NCBI GenBank assembly: GCA_024742355.1
Contig: JANSYM010000009.1
Location: forward strand, 142,173 to 206,172
From: Hyphomonadaceae bacterium
Lineage (GTDB): Bacteria > Pseudomonadota > Alphaproteobacteria > Caulobacterales > Hyphomonadaceae
DNA: 64,000 bases
Direction of reading: 5' to 3'
The notes under the pieces are model-generated. The model did not search any database. It was not told the origin of the DNA and worked only from the letters and a program-made list of their open reading frames with translations. This document shows, in pieces, positions 57,032 to 64,000 of the stretch (position 1 is the first letter of the stretch; each line of letters opens with the position of its first letter). The translations under genes were made by a program, and so were the position numbers.

Positions 57032-58249
57032 ATGCCCCCACTTCGAAAACTCGCGCTTCTGTGCGCTGTCCTGGCAACGCCCCTCCTGGCGATGTCTGTC
57101 GCTGCGCAGTCCATGGATGAACTCGAATCGCGTCTCTCCGACCATCCAAGTCTCGCCGCGCTCACTTATCAGGCGGACGCCAACCGGGAACGCGGTCAAG
57201 CCGCCACGGCATTGCCCGACCCAGTGGTATCGGTCGGGATCAATAACTTTCCGATCTTCGACCCCTCATTTTCGGACTTCCTGCCCACCAATAAGGCTAT
57301 TGGCGTGCGCCAGGAATTTCCAAACCGGGCCGGCCGCGAAGCGCGTGCGGGAGAAGCGCGCAGCCTTGCAGCGCAGACAGATCTTGTCCGATCAGCGCAG
57401 CTCTCAGCCTTGCGGGGCGAACTCATCTCGCTGCTGCATGAAAAAGCCCGTATCGAAAAGCAGCGCGCGCTGGCCGAGCTCCGCAATGCTAAATATGACG
57501 AACTGACCCAGGTGGTGGAAACCGAAATCGATGCAGGACGGCCAGCGGTATTCAGGCTTGCTGAAATTGAATCAGAGCGCACGAGCGTCTCCCGCATTCT
57601 GGTCGATCTTGATCGCGAGACCGCACAAATTGACGCCCGCCTGATTGATCTTGTCGGCCTGGTGCCAGTCACGCCCGCGCCGCCGGTAATCCCATCGGAC
57701 TGGACAGGTGAAGCCATGGACTTTCATGCGGTACGTGTCGCGCAAGCCAGTATCCGTGTCGCAGACCAGTCAGTTGATGGAGCTGAAGCGGCATGGCGAC
57801 CAAACTGGGGCGCACAGCTGACTTATCAACAACGCGAGTCCGGCGTGAATTTCGCTGGCGATGACTGGGTCTCCGGCATGGTCACCTTCAGTGTCCCCCT
57901 TTGGGCAGAGCGCAGTCAGGCGCCAAGTCTTCGCGCCGCAAAAGCAGATCGCGCGAGCGCCGAAATGCGCTATCAGGCATCTGCGCGCACATCGGCTGCT
58001 CGCTTTGCGAGTGAGGCAGCCGCCTGGCGCGCTGCACAGGATAATATCGCGGTTCTCGAGCGCAATATCGCCGCCGTTGAAGACGAAATTGCCGCGCAAC
58101 TGACCACTTATGAATCCGGTGTCGGTGACTACGCGCCGATTATCGACGGCGAAATCGCCATCCTCAAACTGCGTTCTGACATCGCCACTGAGGCGGCCCG
58201 CATGGCCGCCGCGATTGCCCGTATGAACGCGCTCTTGGTGCAATCATGA
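57032..58249 (+). CDS. cusC: TolC-family outer membrane efflux protein (CusC-like)
   Basis: A 405-residue trimeric outer-membrane channel. Signal peptide to VAAQS, then two long helical repeats with DPVVSVGINNFP, AIGVRQEFPNRAGREARAGE and AAWRPNWGAQLTYQ. No lipoprotein cysteine is present, unlike E. coli CusC. Its end overlaps the adaptor start (ATGA). Copper or silver export is inferred from the partners. Confidence 0.88.
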   Translation: MPPLRKLALLCAVLATPLLAMSVAAQSMDELESRLSDHPSLAALTYQADANRERGQAATALPDPVVSVGINNFPIFDPSFSDFLPTNKAIGVRQEFPNRAGREARAGEARSLAAQTDLVRSAQLSALRGELISLLHEKARIEKQRALAELRNAKYDELTQVVETEIDAGRPAVFRLAEIESERTSVSRILVDLDRETAQIDARLIDLVGLVPVTPAPPVIPSDWTGEAMDFHAVRVAQASIRVADQSVDGAEAAWRPNWGAQLTYQQRESGVNFAGDDWVSGMVTFSVPLWAERSQAPSLRAAKADRASAEMRYQASARTSAARFASEAAAWRAAQDNIAVLERNIAAVEDEIAAQLTTYESGVGDYAPIIDGEIAILKLRSDIATEAARMAAAIARMNALLVQS

Positions 58250-59982
58250 AACAGTCTCTCTTTCTTTTGGCGGCCTCAGCCGCCCTTTTGACGGCCTGCG
58301 GCGAACCTGCCGCCGTCGGTTCAAGCTCAGGCGCTTTGACGGCATCGTCAGCGTCATCAGCTGAAACGGCCCAATACACCTGCCCGATGCATCCGCATTA
58401 CATCTCGACCGACCCGGATGGTTCCTGCCCGATCTGCGGCATGGACCTGGTCCCGGTGAGCGTAAACGCAAGCGCAACGCCTGGTGATGGCGCGATCGCG
58501 GTGGCACCAGAAATGATCCAGACCATGGGCATCAGGACCGCGCCCGTCAGCGTCACCAATTTTGGGCGGTCATTGCGCGCCTTTGGCACCGTTGAAACAA
58601 ATGAACGGTTGGAAAATGTCAGCGTCTCGCGGCTTGAAGGCTGGATCGATGACTTGCGCGTCCGGGCCGAGGGCGACACCGTTCGCCCCGGCGCGTTGTT
58701 GTACCGCGTCTACAGCCCGGACCTCATCGCTGCGCAGAAAGACTATCTCGCCTCGCTCACGATCGGCAATGAGAACCGTGTCGCAGCGGTTCGCCAACGG
58801 CTTCGCTCGGTCGGCATGCAGAATACGGCGATAGAGCGCCTGACTGAGACGCACACCATAATAGAGCGTGTTCCTGTATATGCGGAATCAGGCGGAACGG
58901 TTGCTGAGCTTCAGGTTAGCGAAGGCGACTATATCAAACCTGGCACGCCGATTCTGCGCCTGCAATCATATGCCGGCGTCTGGATCATCGCCCGCGTACC
59001 TGAACAGGACCTGGCGCTGATCGATACCGGGCTTGCTGTCCGTCTTGAGTTTCCGAGCGCCCCAGGCGCGCCAGCGGAGGGCCGGATCAATTACATCTAC
59101 CCCACGATCGATCCGCGAACGCGAACCGGCGAAGTGCGGATTGAAGTCGACAATGCGGCCGGATATCTGCGTCCAGGGGCCTATGCTGACATCTCGTTGG
59201 ATCTTGGCGGTGAAGCGCGCCTTTCTGTCCCAACCGAAGCCATTCTTCGAGACAGCCGCGGCGCGCACGTGATTGTTGCTCTCGGGCAAGGCCGGTTTGC
59301 CGGGCGCGGCGTCCAGACTGGTATCGCTGCTAATGGCCGAACAGAAATCATTGCCGGTTTGGAGTCTGGCGATCTGGTTGTTGCGAGCGGTCAGTTCATG
59401 CTCGATAGTGAGGTGAACCTGCGCGAAGGCTTTTCAAAGCTTCAGGTGCCAGTGGCGACTGCAGCCGGGCCTGACACGCCGCTAGCCCAGCTTCCTGTTG
59501 ACGCCAGCACGCTCGCCGAGATCGACCATTTCACGGACATGGCGCTCTATTTCCACGAGGCGCTGACGGACGGCTATAAGATCGACCCCTATTTCCTCGA
59601 CCCGGCCTTAGGTCTCGGTGAGACCTTGCGCACACGGTTTGCGAACACAAAGCTGGTCCCCATCCTTGAACGTGCCGAAATCGCGCTGCGCGCGGCAAAA
59701 GACGCCCGTGAAGGTGATGCCCTGAAAGCCGAACTTGAACGGCTCATGGAAGCGCTTGAACCGTGGTTGCTGGAGGGCGCGCCAATTCGTTATCGTGATG
59801 CAGGTCTAACACTTTTCCAAGAAACAGACACAGACCGTCTCTGGCTTCAGGAGGGCTCAGCACCGAACAATCCTTATGGCGATAACGCAGCCATACCCGT
59901 GTCCTGGCCCGATCCTATGGCGGGCATGGAAATCGACACCAGGGAGCGTCCTTCGACCGATCCCCATGCAGGGCATCGCTAG
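58246..59982 (+). CDS. cusB: RND efflux periplasmic adaptor (CusB-like) with metal-binding domain
   Basis: A 578-residue membrane-fusion protein. Lipoprotein signal (AASAALLTACGEP), heavy-metal-binding domain (YTCPMHPHYISTDPDG, SCPICGMDLVPV), lipoyl/barrel and helical hairpin parts (LEGWIDDLRVRAEGDTVRPG, YRVYSPDLIAAQKDYL), and a long C-terminal helical domain (about residues 420-530) that resembles DUF3347, ending in HAGHR. The CPMHP domain and C-terminal extension make it longer than E. coli CusB (about 400). Confidence 0.9.
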   Translation: MKQSLFLLAASAALLTACGEPAAVGSSSGALTASSASSAETAQYTCPMHPHYISTDPDGSCPICGMDLVPVSVNASATPGDGAIAVAPEMIQTMGIRTAPVSVTNFGRSLRAFGTVETNERLENVSVSRLEGWIDDLRVRAEGDTVRPGALLYRVYSPDLIAAQKDYLASLTIGNENRVAAVRQRLRSVGMQNTAIERLTETHTIIERVPVYAESGGTVAELQVSEGDYIKPGTPILRLQSYAGVWIIARVPEQDLALIDTGLAVRLEFPSAPGAPAEGRINYIYPTIDPRTRTGEVRIEVDNAAGYLRPGAYADISLDLGGEARLSVPTEAILRDSRGAHVIVALGQGRFAGRGVQTGIAANGRTEIIAGLESGDLVVASGQFMLDSEVNLREGFSKLQVPVATAAGPDTPLAQLPVDASTLAEIDHFTDMALYFHEALTDGYKIDPYFLDPALGLGETLRTRFANTKLVPILERAEIALRAAKDAREGDALKAELERLMEALEPWLLEGAPIRYRDAGLTLFQETDTDRLWLQEGSAPNNPYGDNAAIPVSWPDPMAGMEIDTRERPSTDPHAGHR

Positions 59983-59991
59983 GAAACCGTC

Positions 59992-62900
59992 ATGCCAGAT
60001 CACTCCCCCCATACGCCTGACGATCTTGCCGGACGCGACCCATCCAAGTCCTGGGTCGCCGGTCTGATCTCATGGTCGATAACCAACCAGCTGATTGTCC
60101 TTGTGCTCTGCGCAGCGCTCGCAGTGTCAGGTTGGATGGCCGTTCAGAACACGCCGCTGGATGCGGTGCCCGATCTTACGGACACGCAGGTCATCATCCG
60201 CACAGATTTTCCGGGCCAGAGCCCTCAAATCGTCGAAGACCTCGTTACGTATCCACTCTCGACCAATCTTCTTGGCTTGCCAAAAACCAAGGACGTGCGT
60301 GGCTCGTCTATGTTTGGTACCAGCTTTGTTTATGTCATTTTCGAAGATGATGTAGATCTGTATTGGGCCCGATCACGGGTCCTTGAAGCGCTCTCGCGCC
60401 TTGGAAATACTCTGCCGGATGGCGCGGTCCCGCAGCTCGGTCCTGATGCGACTGGCGTCGGCTGGGTTTACCAGTACGCACTGGTCGACAAAACCGGTGG
60501 AACTGACCTGGCTGAGCTGCGCTCCTTGCAGGATTGGTTCCTGAAGCTTGAACTTGCCGGCGTCGAGGGCGTCTCGGAAGTCGCCTCTGTAGGCGGCTTC
60601 GTTCGAGAGTATCAAGTCCTGATCGACCCGAACCTCTTACGCTCCTATGATATCCCGCTCCGGCGCGTATCTGAGGCCGTCAAGGCCGCATCCAGCGAAG
60701 TTGGCGGCCGCGTTCTCGAACAGAGCGAAAGCGAGTTTGTGATCCGCTCGTCAGGCTATGTTGATGAGAAGGCCGATCTCGAACAGGTCGTTCTTTATGC
60801 TGCTGACGGTTCGCCGGTCCTGTTGTCGGCCGTTGCGCGGATCATTGAGGGGCCCGCACTTCGCCGAGGCGTCGTTGAGTTGAATGGCGAGGGCGAAACG
60901 GTTGCCGGGATCGTCATCATGCGCGACGGCGAGAACGCACTGACGGTTATTCAACGTGTCAAAGCCAAACTTGCAGACCTTCAGCGTGGCCTGCCCGACG
61001 GGGTTGAGATTGTCACTGTCTATGACCGTGCGCCGCTCATCGAAGGCGCGGTGAAATACCTCGAAGAAAAACTGCTGGAAGAAGGTATCGCAGTGGCTTT
61101 GGTCATTCTGATTTTTCTCCTGCATGTGCGCTCGTCGCTCGTCGCGATCATCACGCTACCACTCGGTGTTCTGGGGGCGTTTCTGATCATGGCGTTCCAA
61201 GGAGTGACGGCAAATATTATGAGCCTGGGCGGTATCGCCATTGCGATCGGGGCGATGGTGGACGCCTCCATTGTGCTAGTTGAAAATGCGAGCCGCAAAC
61301 TGTCGGAGATTGGCGATAAGCCAAGCGCGGCGGAGCGGCGACGCACCTTGATCGCAGCGGCTCAGGAAGTCGGCCCGGGCATCTTTTTCTCCCTGCTGAT
61401 CATCACGGTCTCCTTTCTGCCGGTGTTTGCTTTGACCGGGGAAAGCTATCGTCTGTTCAGTCCGCTTGCCTTCACCAAAACCTATGCGATGGCCTTCGCG
61501 GCCATTCTCTCTGTCACGCTAGTGCCTGTGTTGATGCTGTATCTAATGCGGGGCAAGTTTCGACGTGAGGAAGCTAACCCGCTCAATGCATTTTTCATCT
61601 GGGCCTATAAGCCGGTCCTTCACGCCGCGCTTAGGTTCAAATGGGTGACCGTCGCTCTTGCCGTCCTGATGACGGCCAGCGTGATCGTTCCGTTGCAGCG
61701 CATTGGATCAGAATTCATGCCCGCCCTTTATGAAGGCGAACTGCTCTATATGCCAACCACGCTGCCCGGCGTTTCTTCGACCAAGATGCGCGAAGTTCTC
61801 GGTCAGACCAATCGGGTTATGATGACCGTGCCTGAGGTTGAACGCGTCTTTGGCAAGGCGGGCCGAGCAGACACCGCAACGGATCCTGCACCGCTGACCA
61901 TGATCGAGACATGGATCAAGCTGAAACCGAAAAGCGAATGGCGACCTGGTATCACGGTCGATGACATTACCGCTGAGCTTGATGCAAAATTACAAATGCC
62001 GGGCCTCGTCAATTCCTGGGGCTATCCGATCAAGATTCGTATGGACATGGTCTCAACCGGCGTGCGCACCCCGGTCGGTATCAAGGTCACCGGCGACAAT
62101 CTGATCGAAATCGAGCGCATCGCACGCGATGTTGAGACTGCCGTGGCGGATTTGCCAGGTACGCGCTCTGCCTTCGCCGACCGCGTGCTCGGCGGCAAAT
62201 ATCTGGAAATCACGCCGGACCGGGCTGAGCTGTCCCGGCGCAATATCGATATGGGCGTCTTCCAGACTGTTGTTCAGACTGCGCTTGGTGGCATGCGTCT
62301 CTCCCAATCGGTCGAAGGCCGCGAGCGCTATGACATCATGCTTCGCTATGACAGGCCGTTCCGCGAGACACCTGAAGACCTTGGCAATATCCTTGTCCCA
62401 ACGCCGACCGGGGCGCACATCCCGCTCGACGAGCTGGCCACGATCGCTTATACTGAGGGCCCGCCCATGATCCGCTCAGAGAATGCGCGGTTGACGGGTT
62501 GGGTATTTGTCGACATCGCGGACCGAGACATGGGCAGCTATGTCAGCGAAGCCAGACAAGTGGTGGCCGACGCAGTCAGCCTGCCCGCTGGCTATGCGGT
62601 CGAGTTCTCGGGACAGTATGAACAAATGGAGGCGGCAAGCGAGCGCCTGCAGATTGCTATCCCGGCCGCCATCGGTCTGATCTTCCTGCTCTTGATGCTG
62701 CATTTTGGCCGCCTTGATCGAACCGCGATTATCATGCTCTCGCTGCCATTCGGTCTGATCGGAGGGCTGTGGGCGGTCTGGCTCGCAGGCTACAATCTTT
62801 CGGTTGCGGTGGCTGTTGGGTTTATTGCACTCGGCGGAATCGCGGTCGAAACGGCCGTTATCATGCTGCTCTATATTGATGGACAAGTACGAACAGAAAA

Positions 62901-63216
62901 CCCGACCAATCGGGAAGACCTGTTTGGCGCCATCAGCCGCGGCGCAGCGATGCGCGTGCGGCCAAAACTGATGACCGTGCTGACAATTCTTGTCGGTCTT
63001 GCGCCGGTCTTTCTGACCGATGGTCTTGGCGCCGATGTCATGCGCCGCATCGCGCTGCCCATGCTTGGCGGCATGGTCTCAACCCTATTGCTAACCCTGA
63101 TCGTGATCCCGGCGATCTACTATATCTGGGTTGGCAAAACACTGTCTGCTCGCCGCCCCAAAACTGAGGCAGAGCATACACCTTTCAACATCCCCCAAGG
63201 AGATCCCATACAATGA
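59992..63216 (+). CDS. cusA: heavy-metal RND efflux pump (CusA/CzcA family)
   Basis: A 1074-residue, 12-helix proton-driven pump. The start SWSITNQLIVLVLCAALAVS, the PDLTDTQVIIRTDFPGQSPQ block, the relay-helix segment IAIAIGAMVDASIVLVENA with its Asp, and the SEFMPALYEGELLYMPTTLP region are family features; the last holds a Met of the copper path. Met-rich sites put it with the monovalent (Cu/Ag) CusA group more than CzcA. Adaptor and channel genes are directly upstream and the CusF-like gene overlaps its stop. Confidence 0.94.
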   Translation: MPDHSPHTPDDLAGRDPSKSWVAGLISWSITNQLIVLVLCAALAVSGWMAVQNTPLDAVPDLTDTQVIIRTDFPGQSPQIVEDLVTYPLSTNLLGLPKTKDVRGSSMFGTSFVYVIFEDDVDLYWARSRVLEALSRLGNTLPDGAVPQLGPDATGVGWVYQYALVDKTGGTDLAELRSLQDWFLKLELAGVEGVSEVASVGGFVREYQVLIDPNLLRSYDIPLRRVSEAVKAASSEVGGRVLEQSESEFVIRSSGYVDEKADLEQVVLYAADGSPVLLSAVARIIEGPALRRGVVELNGEGETVAGIVIMRDGENALTVIQRVKAKLADLQRGLPDGVEIVTVYDRAPLIEGAVKYLEEKLLEEGIAVALVILIFLLHVRSSLVAIITLPLGVLGAFLIMAFQGVTANIMSLGGIAIAIGAMVDASIVLVENASRKLSEIGDKPSAAERRRTLIAAAQEVGPGIFFSLLIITVSFLPVFALTGESYRLFSPLAFTKTYAMAFAAILSVTLVPVLMLYLMRGKFRREEANPLNAFFIWAYKPVLHAALRFKWVTVALAVLMTASVIVPLQRIGSEFMPALYEGELLYMPTTLPGVSSTKMREVLGQTNRVMMTVPEVERVFGKAGRADTATDPAPLTMIETWIKLKPKSEWRPGITVDDITAELDAKLQMPGLVNSWGYPIKIRMDMVSTGVRTPVGIKVTGDNLIEIERIARDVETAVADLPGTRSAFADRVLGGKYLEITPDRAELSRRNIDMGVFQTVVQTALGGMRLSQSVEGRERYDIMLRYDRPFRETPEDLGNILVPTPTGAHIPLDELATIAYTEGPPMIRSENARLTGWVFVDIADRDMGSYVSEARQVVADAVSLPAGYAVEFSGQYEQMEAASERLQIAIPAAIGLIFLLLMLHFGRLDRTAIIMLSLPFGLIGGLWAVWLAGYNLSVAVAVGFIALGGIAVETAVIMLLYIDGQVRTENPTNREDLFGAISRGAAMRVRPKLMTVLTILVGLAPVFLTDGLGADVMRRIALPMLGGMVSTLLLTLIVIPAIYYIWVGKTLSARRPKTEAEHTPFNIPQGDPIQ

Positions 63217-63644
63217 AACCTTTCATTCTTTTCACTGCGAGCGCCTTTGCTCTGACGATCGCTGCCTGTGGCGGAGCTGACGGCGATGCGCCAGCCCCAA
63301 CCCCCGCTGCAGACGCACCGATGGACATGGCAGACGGCACCATGGACCATTCTGATCACGCTATGGGCGACGGCACGATGGGTCATGGCACAGGCATCAT
63401 CAAATCTGTCGGTGCGCAGGGCGACTTCCTGACAATTGATCACGGTCCGATTGATGGCATTGGCATGGGTGCCATGACGATGGGTTTTGACATTATGGGC
63501 AATGTCGATCTGGCAGGCTTCGCCGACGGCGACCAAGTCGCGTTTATGGTCAAAAAGGGCCGGGACAATTCCTATCGCATCACTGAAATCTGTAACACCG
63601 CGACAGATGGTGAAGACTGCCTTGAAGGCATGATGGATCACTAG
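63213..63644 (+). CDS. cusF: CusF-like copper-binding lipoprotein
   Basis: A 143-residue protein. Lipoprotein signal (ALTIAACGG), a Met/His/Asp-rich linker (MDMADGTMDHSDHAMGDG), then a CusF-type beta-barrel with IDHGPIDGIGMGAMTMGF. The His and the two Met of the CusF Cu(I) site are kept, but the Trp that caps the metal in E. coli CusF is Met here. Lipid anchoring differs from soluble CusF. AAGGAG is well placed and the start overlaps the cusA stop (ATGA). Confidence 0.87.
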   Translation: MKPFILFTASAFALTIAACGGADGDAPAPTPAADAPMDMADGTMDHSDHAMGDGTMGHGTGIIKSVGAQGDFLTIDHGPIDGIGMGAMTMGFDIMGNVDLAGFADGDQVAFMVKKGRDNSYRITEICNTATDGEDCLEGMMDH

Positions 63645-63666
63645 ATCCAGATAGGGAGGGCGTAAT

Positions 63667-63876
63667 ATGGGCTTACTCAGATGGTCTGTTCGAATTCACA
63701 AATGGGTTGCCCTGATTATCGGCCTTCAAATCCTGCTTTGGATTGCAGGAGGGTTGGTGATGAGCGTGATCCCGATTGAGCAGGTCCGGGGTGAGCATAA
63801 GGTGGCTGCGCCTGCGCCGCTCTCCGTTTCTCCTACCCTTATCCTCCCCCTATCAGAGGTGGCCTGCCCGATCTGA
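63667..63876 (+). pseudogene. PepSY-domain membrane protein, truncated
   Basis: The first 55 or so residues (SVRIHKWVALIIGLQILLWI, GGLVMSVIPIEQVRGEHK) match the start of PepSY-associated transmembrane proteins often found in copper operons. After residue about 57 the frame leaves the family and stops at 69. Normal members are several times longer. A frameshift, or an insertion with its edge near 63,840, has cut the gene. It is 22 bp from cusF and was probably the last gene of that operon. Confidence 0.65.
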
Positions 63877-63922
63877 CTGGCCCAACCGAAATGTTAGGAT
63901 CGACGGTTGGTTTGTAGCGGCG

Positions 63923-63956
63923 TTCATGCCGCCTTCAACCTATAAGGCGGCATGAA
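63923..63956. repeat. 13-bp perfect inverted repeat (hairpin)
   Basis: TTCATGCCGCCTT pairs with AAGGCGGCATGAA over an 8-nt loop. No T-run follows. It lies beyond the broken PepSY gene, close to the right edge, and may belong to an inserted element. Confidence 0.65.
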
Positions 63957-64000
63957 GGTCGCGGGCAAGATGGTTCTGGGCGCGGGTGGTTCATAGCCCA

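Overview
The window looks like a chromosomal segment of an alphaproteobacterium, GC-rich in its left half. The single-domain CpdR-type regulator next to N-formylglutamate amidohydrolase, the gltD/gltB pair, glnD-murJ-trpS and the DUF1244 protein fit the Caulobacterales/Hyphomonadales side of the class. The placement is inferred from gene content; no marker gene proves it.

Bases 1 to about 31,000 are housekeeping: a GNAT fragment, acyl-CoA dehydrogenase, folE, a CAP-domain protein, the rpsO-pnp pair, an AarF/UbiB kinase, uvrD, an L-2-hydroxyglutarate oxidase-like enzyme, dnaJ, a gltD-GFA-gltB operon, uppP, a PCu(A)C chaperone with DUF1244, trpS, murJ, glnD, an inositol-phosphatase-family enzyme, an HTH regulator, N-formylglutamate amidohydrolase, cpdR and tRNA-Val(GAC). 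An odd gene at 20749 joins a ribbon-helix-helix-like domain, a signal-peptide-like segment and two EF-hands, with a good internal start site.

Directly after tRNA-Val (about 31.0-39.4 kb) lies a probable integrative mobilizable element: an AlpA/excisionase-like protein, a small ribbon-helix-helix-like protein, a VirD4/TraD-type coupling protein, a short MobF relaxase, and three tyrosine recombinases of which two are coupled by an ATGA overlap. No mating-pore genes are present, so transfer would need a helper. Then come a Crp/Fnr regulator divergent from a lipoprotein and a TonB-dependent receptor (39.5-44.3 kb), and a small pair with a T5orf172/GIY-YIG-like protein (44.5-45.6 kb).

From 46 kb to the right end is a metal-resistance region in three modules. 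(1) A MerR-controlled operon of a CDF-like transporter and two small membrane methyltransferases, divergent from merR, a His-rich secreted protein and a TonB receptor with a His-rich N terminus. (2) A MerR/MerT mercury-type cassette with a Cys-rich GDCC protein, but no merP or merA here. (3) A copper system: DUF5676-CopA, CopC-CopD, CsoR and a CusCBA-type efflux operon with a CusF-like lipoprotein. CsoR probably controls three promoters in which a TACCC/GGGTA-like operator fills the 17-bp spacer. The two MerR modules each have a promoter with the diagnostic 19-bp spacer. The window ends in a truncated PepSY gene beside a strong hairpin, possibly the edge of another inserted element.
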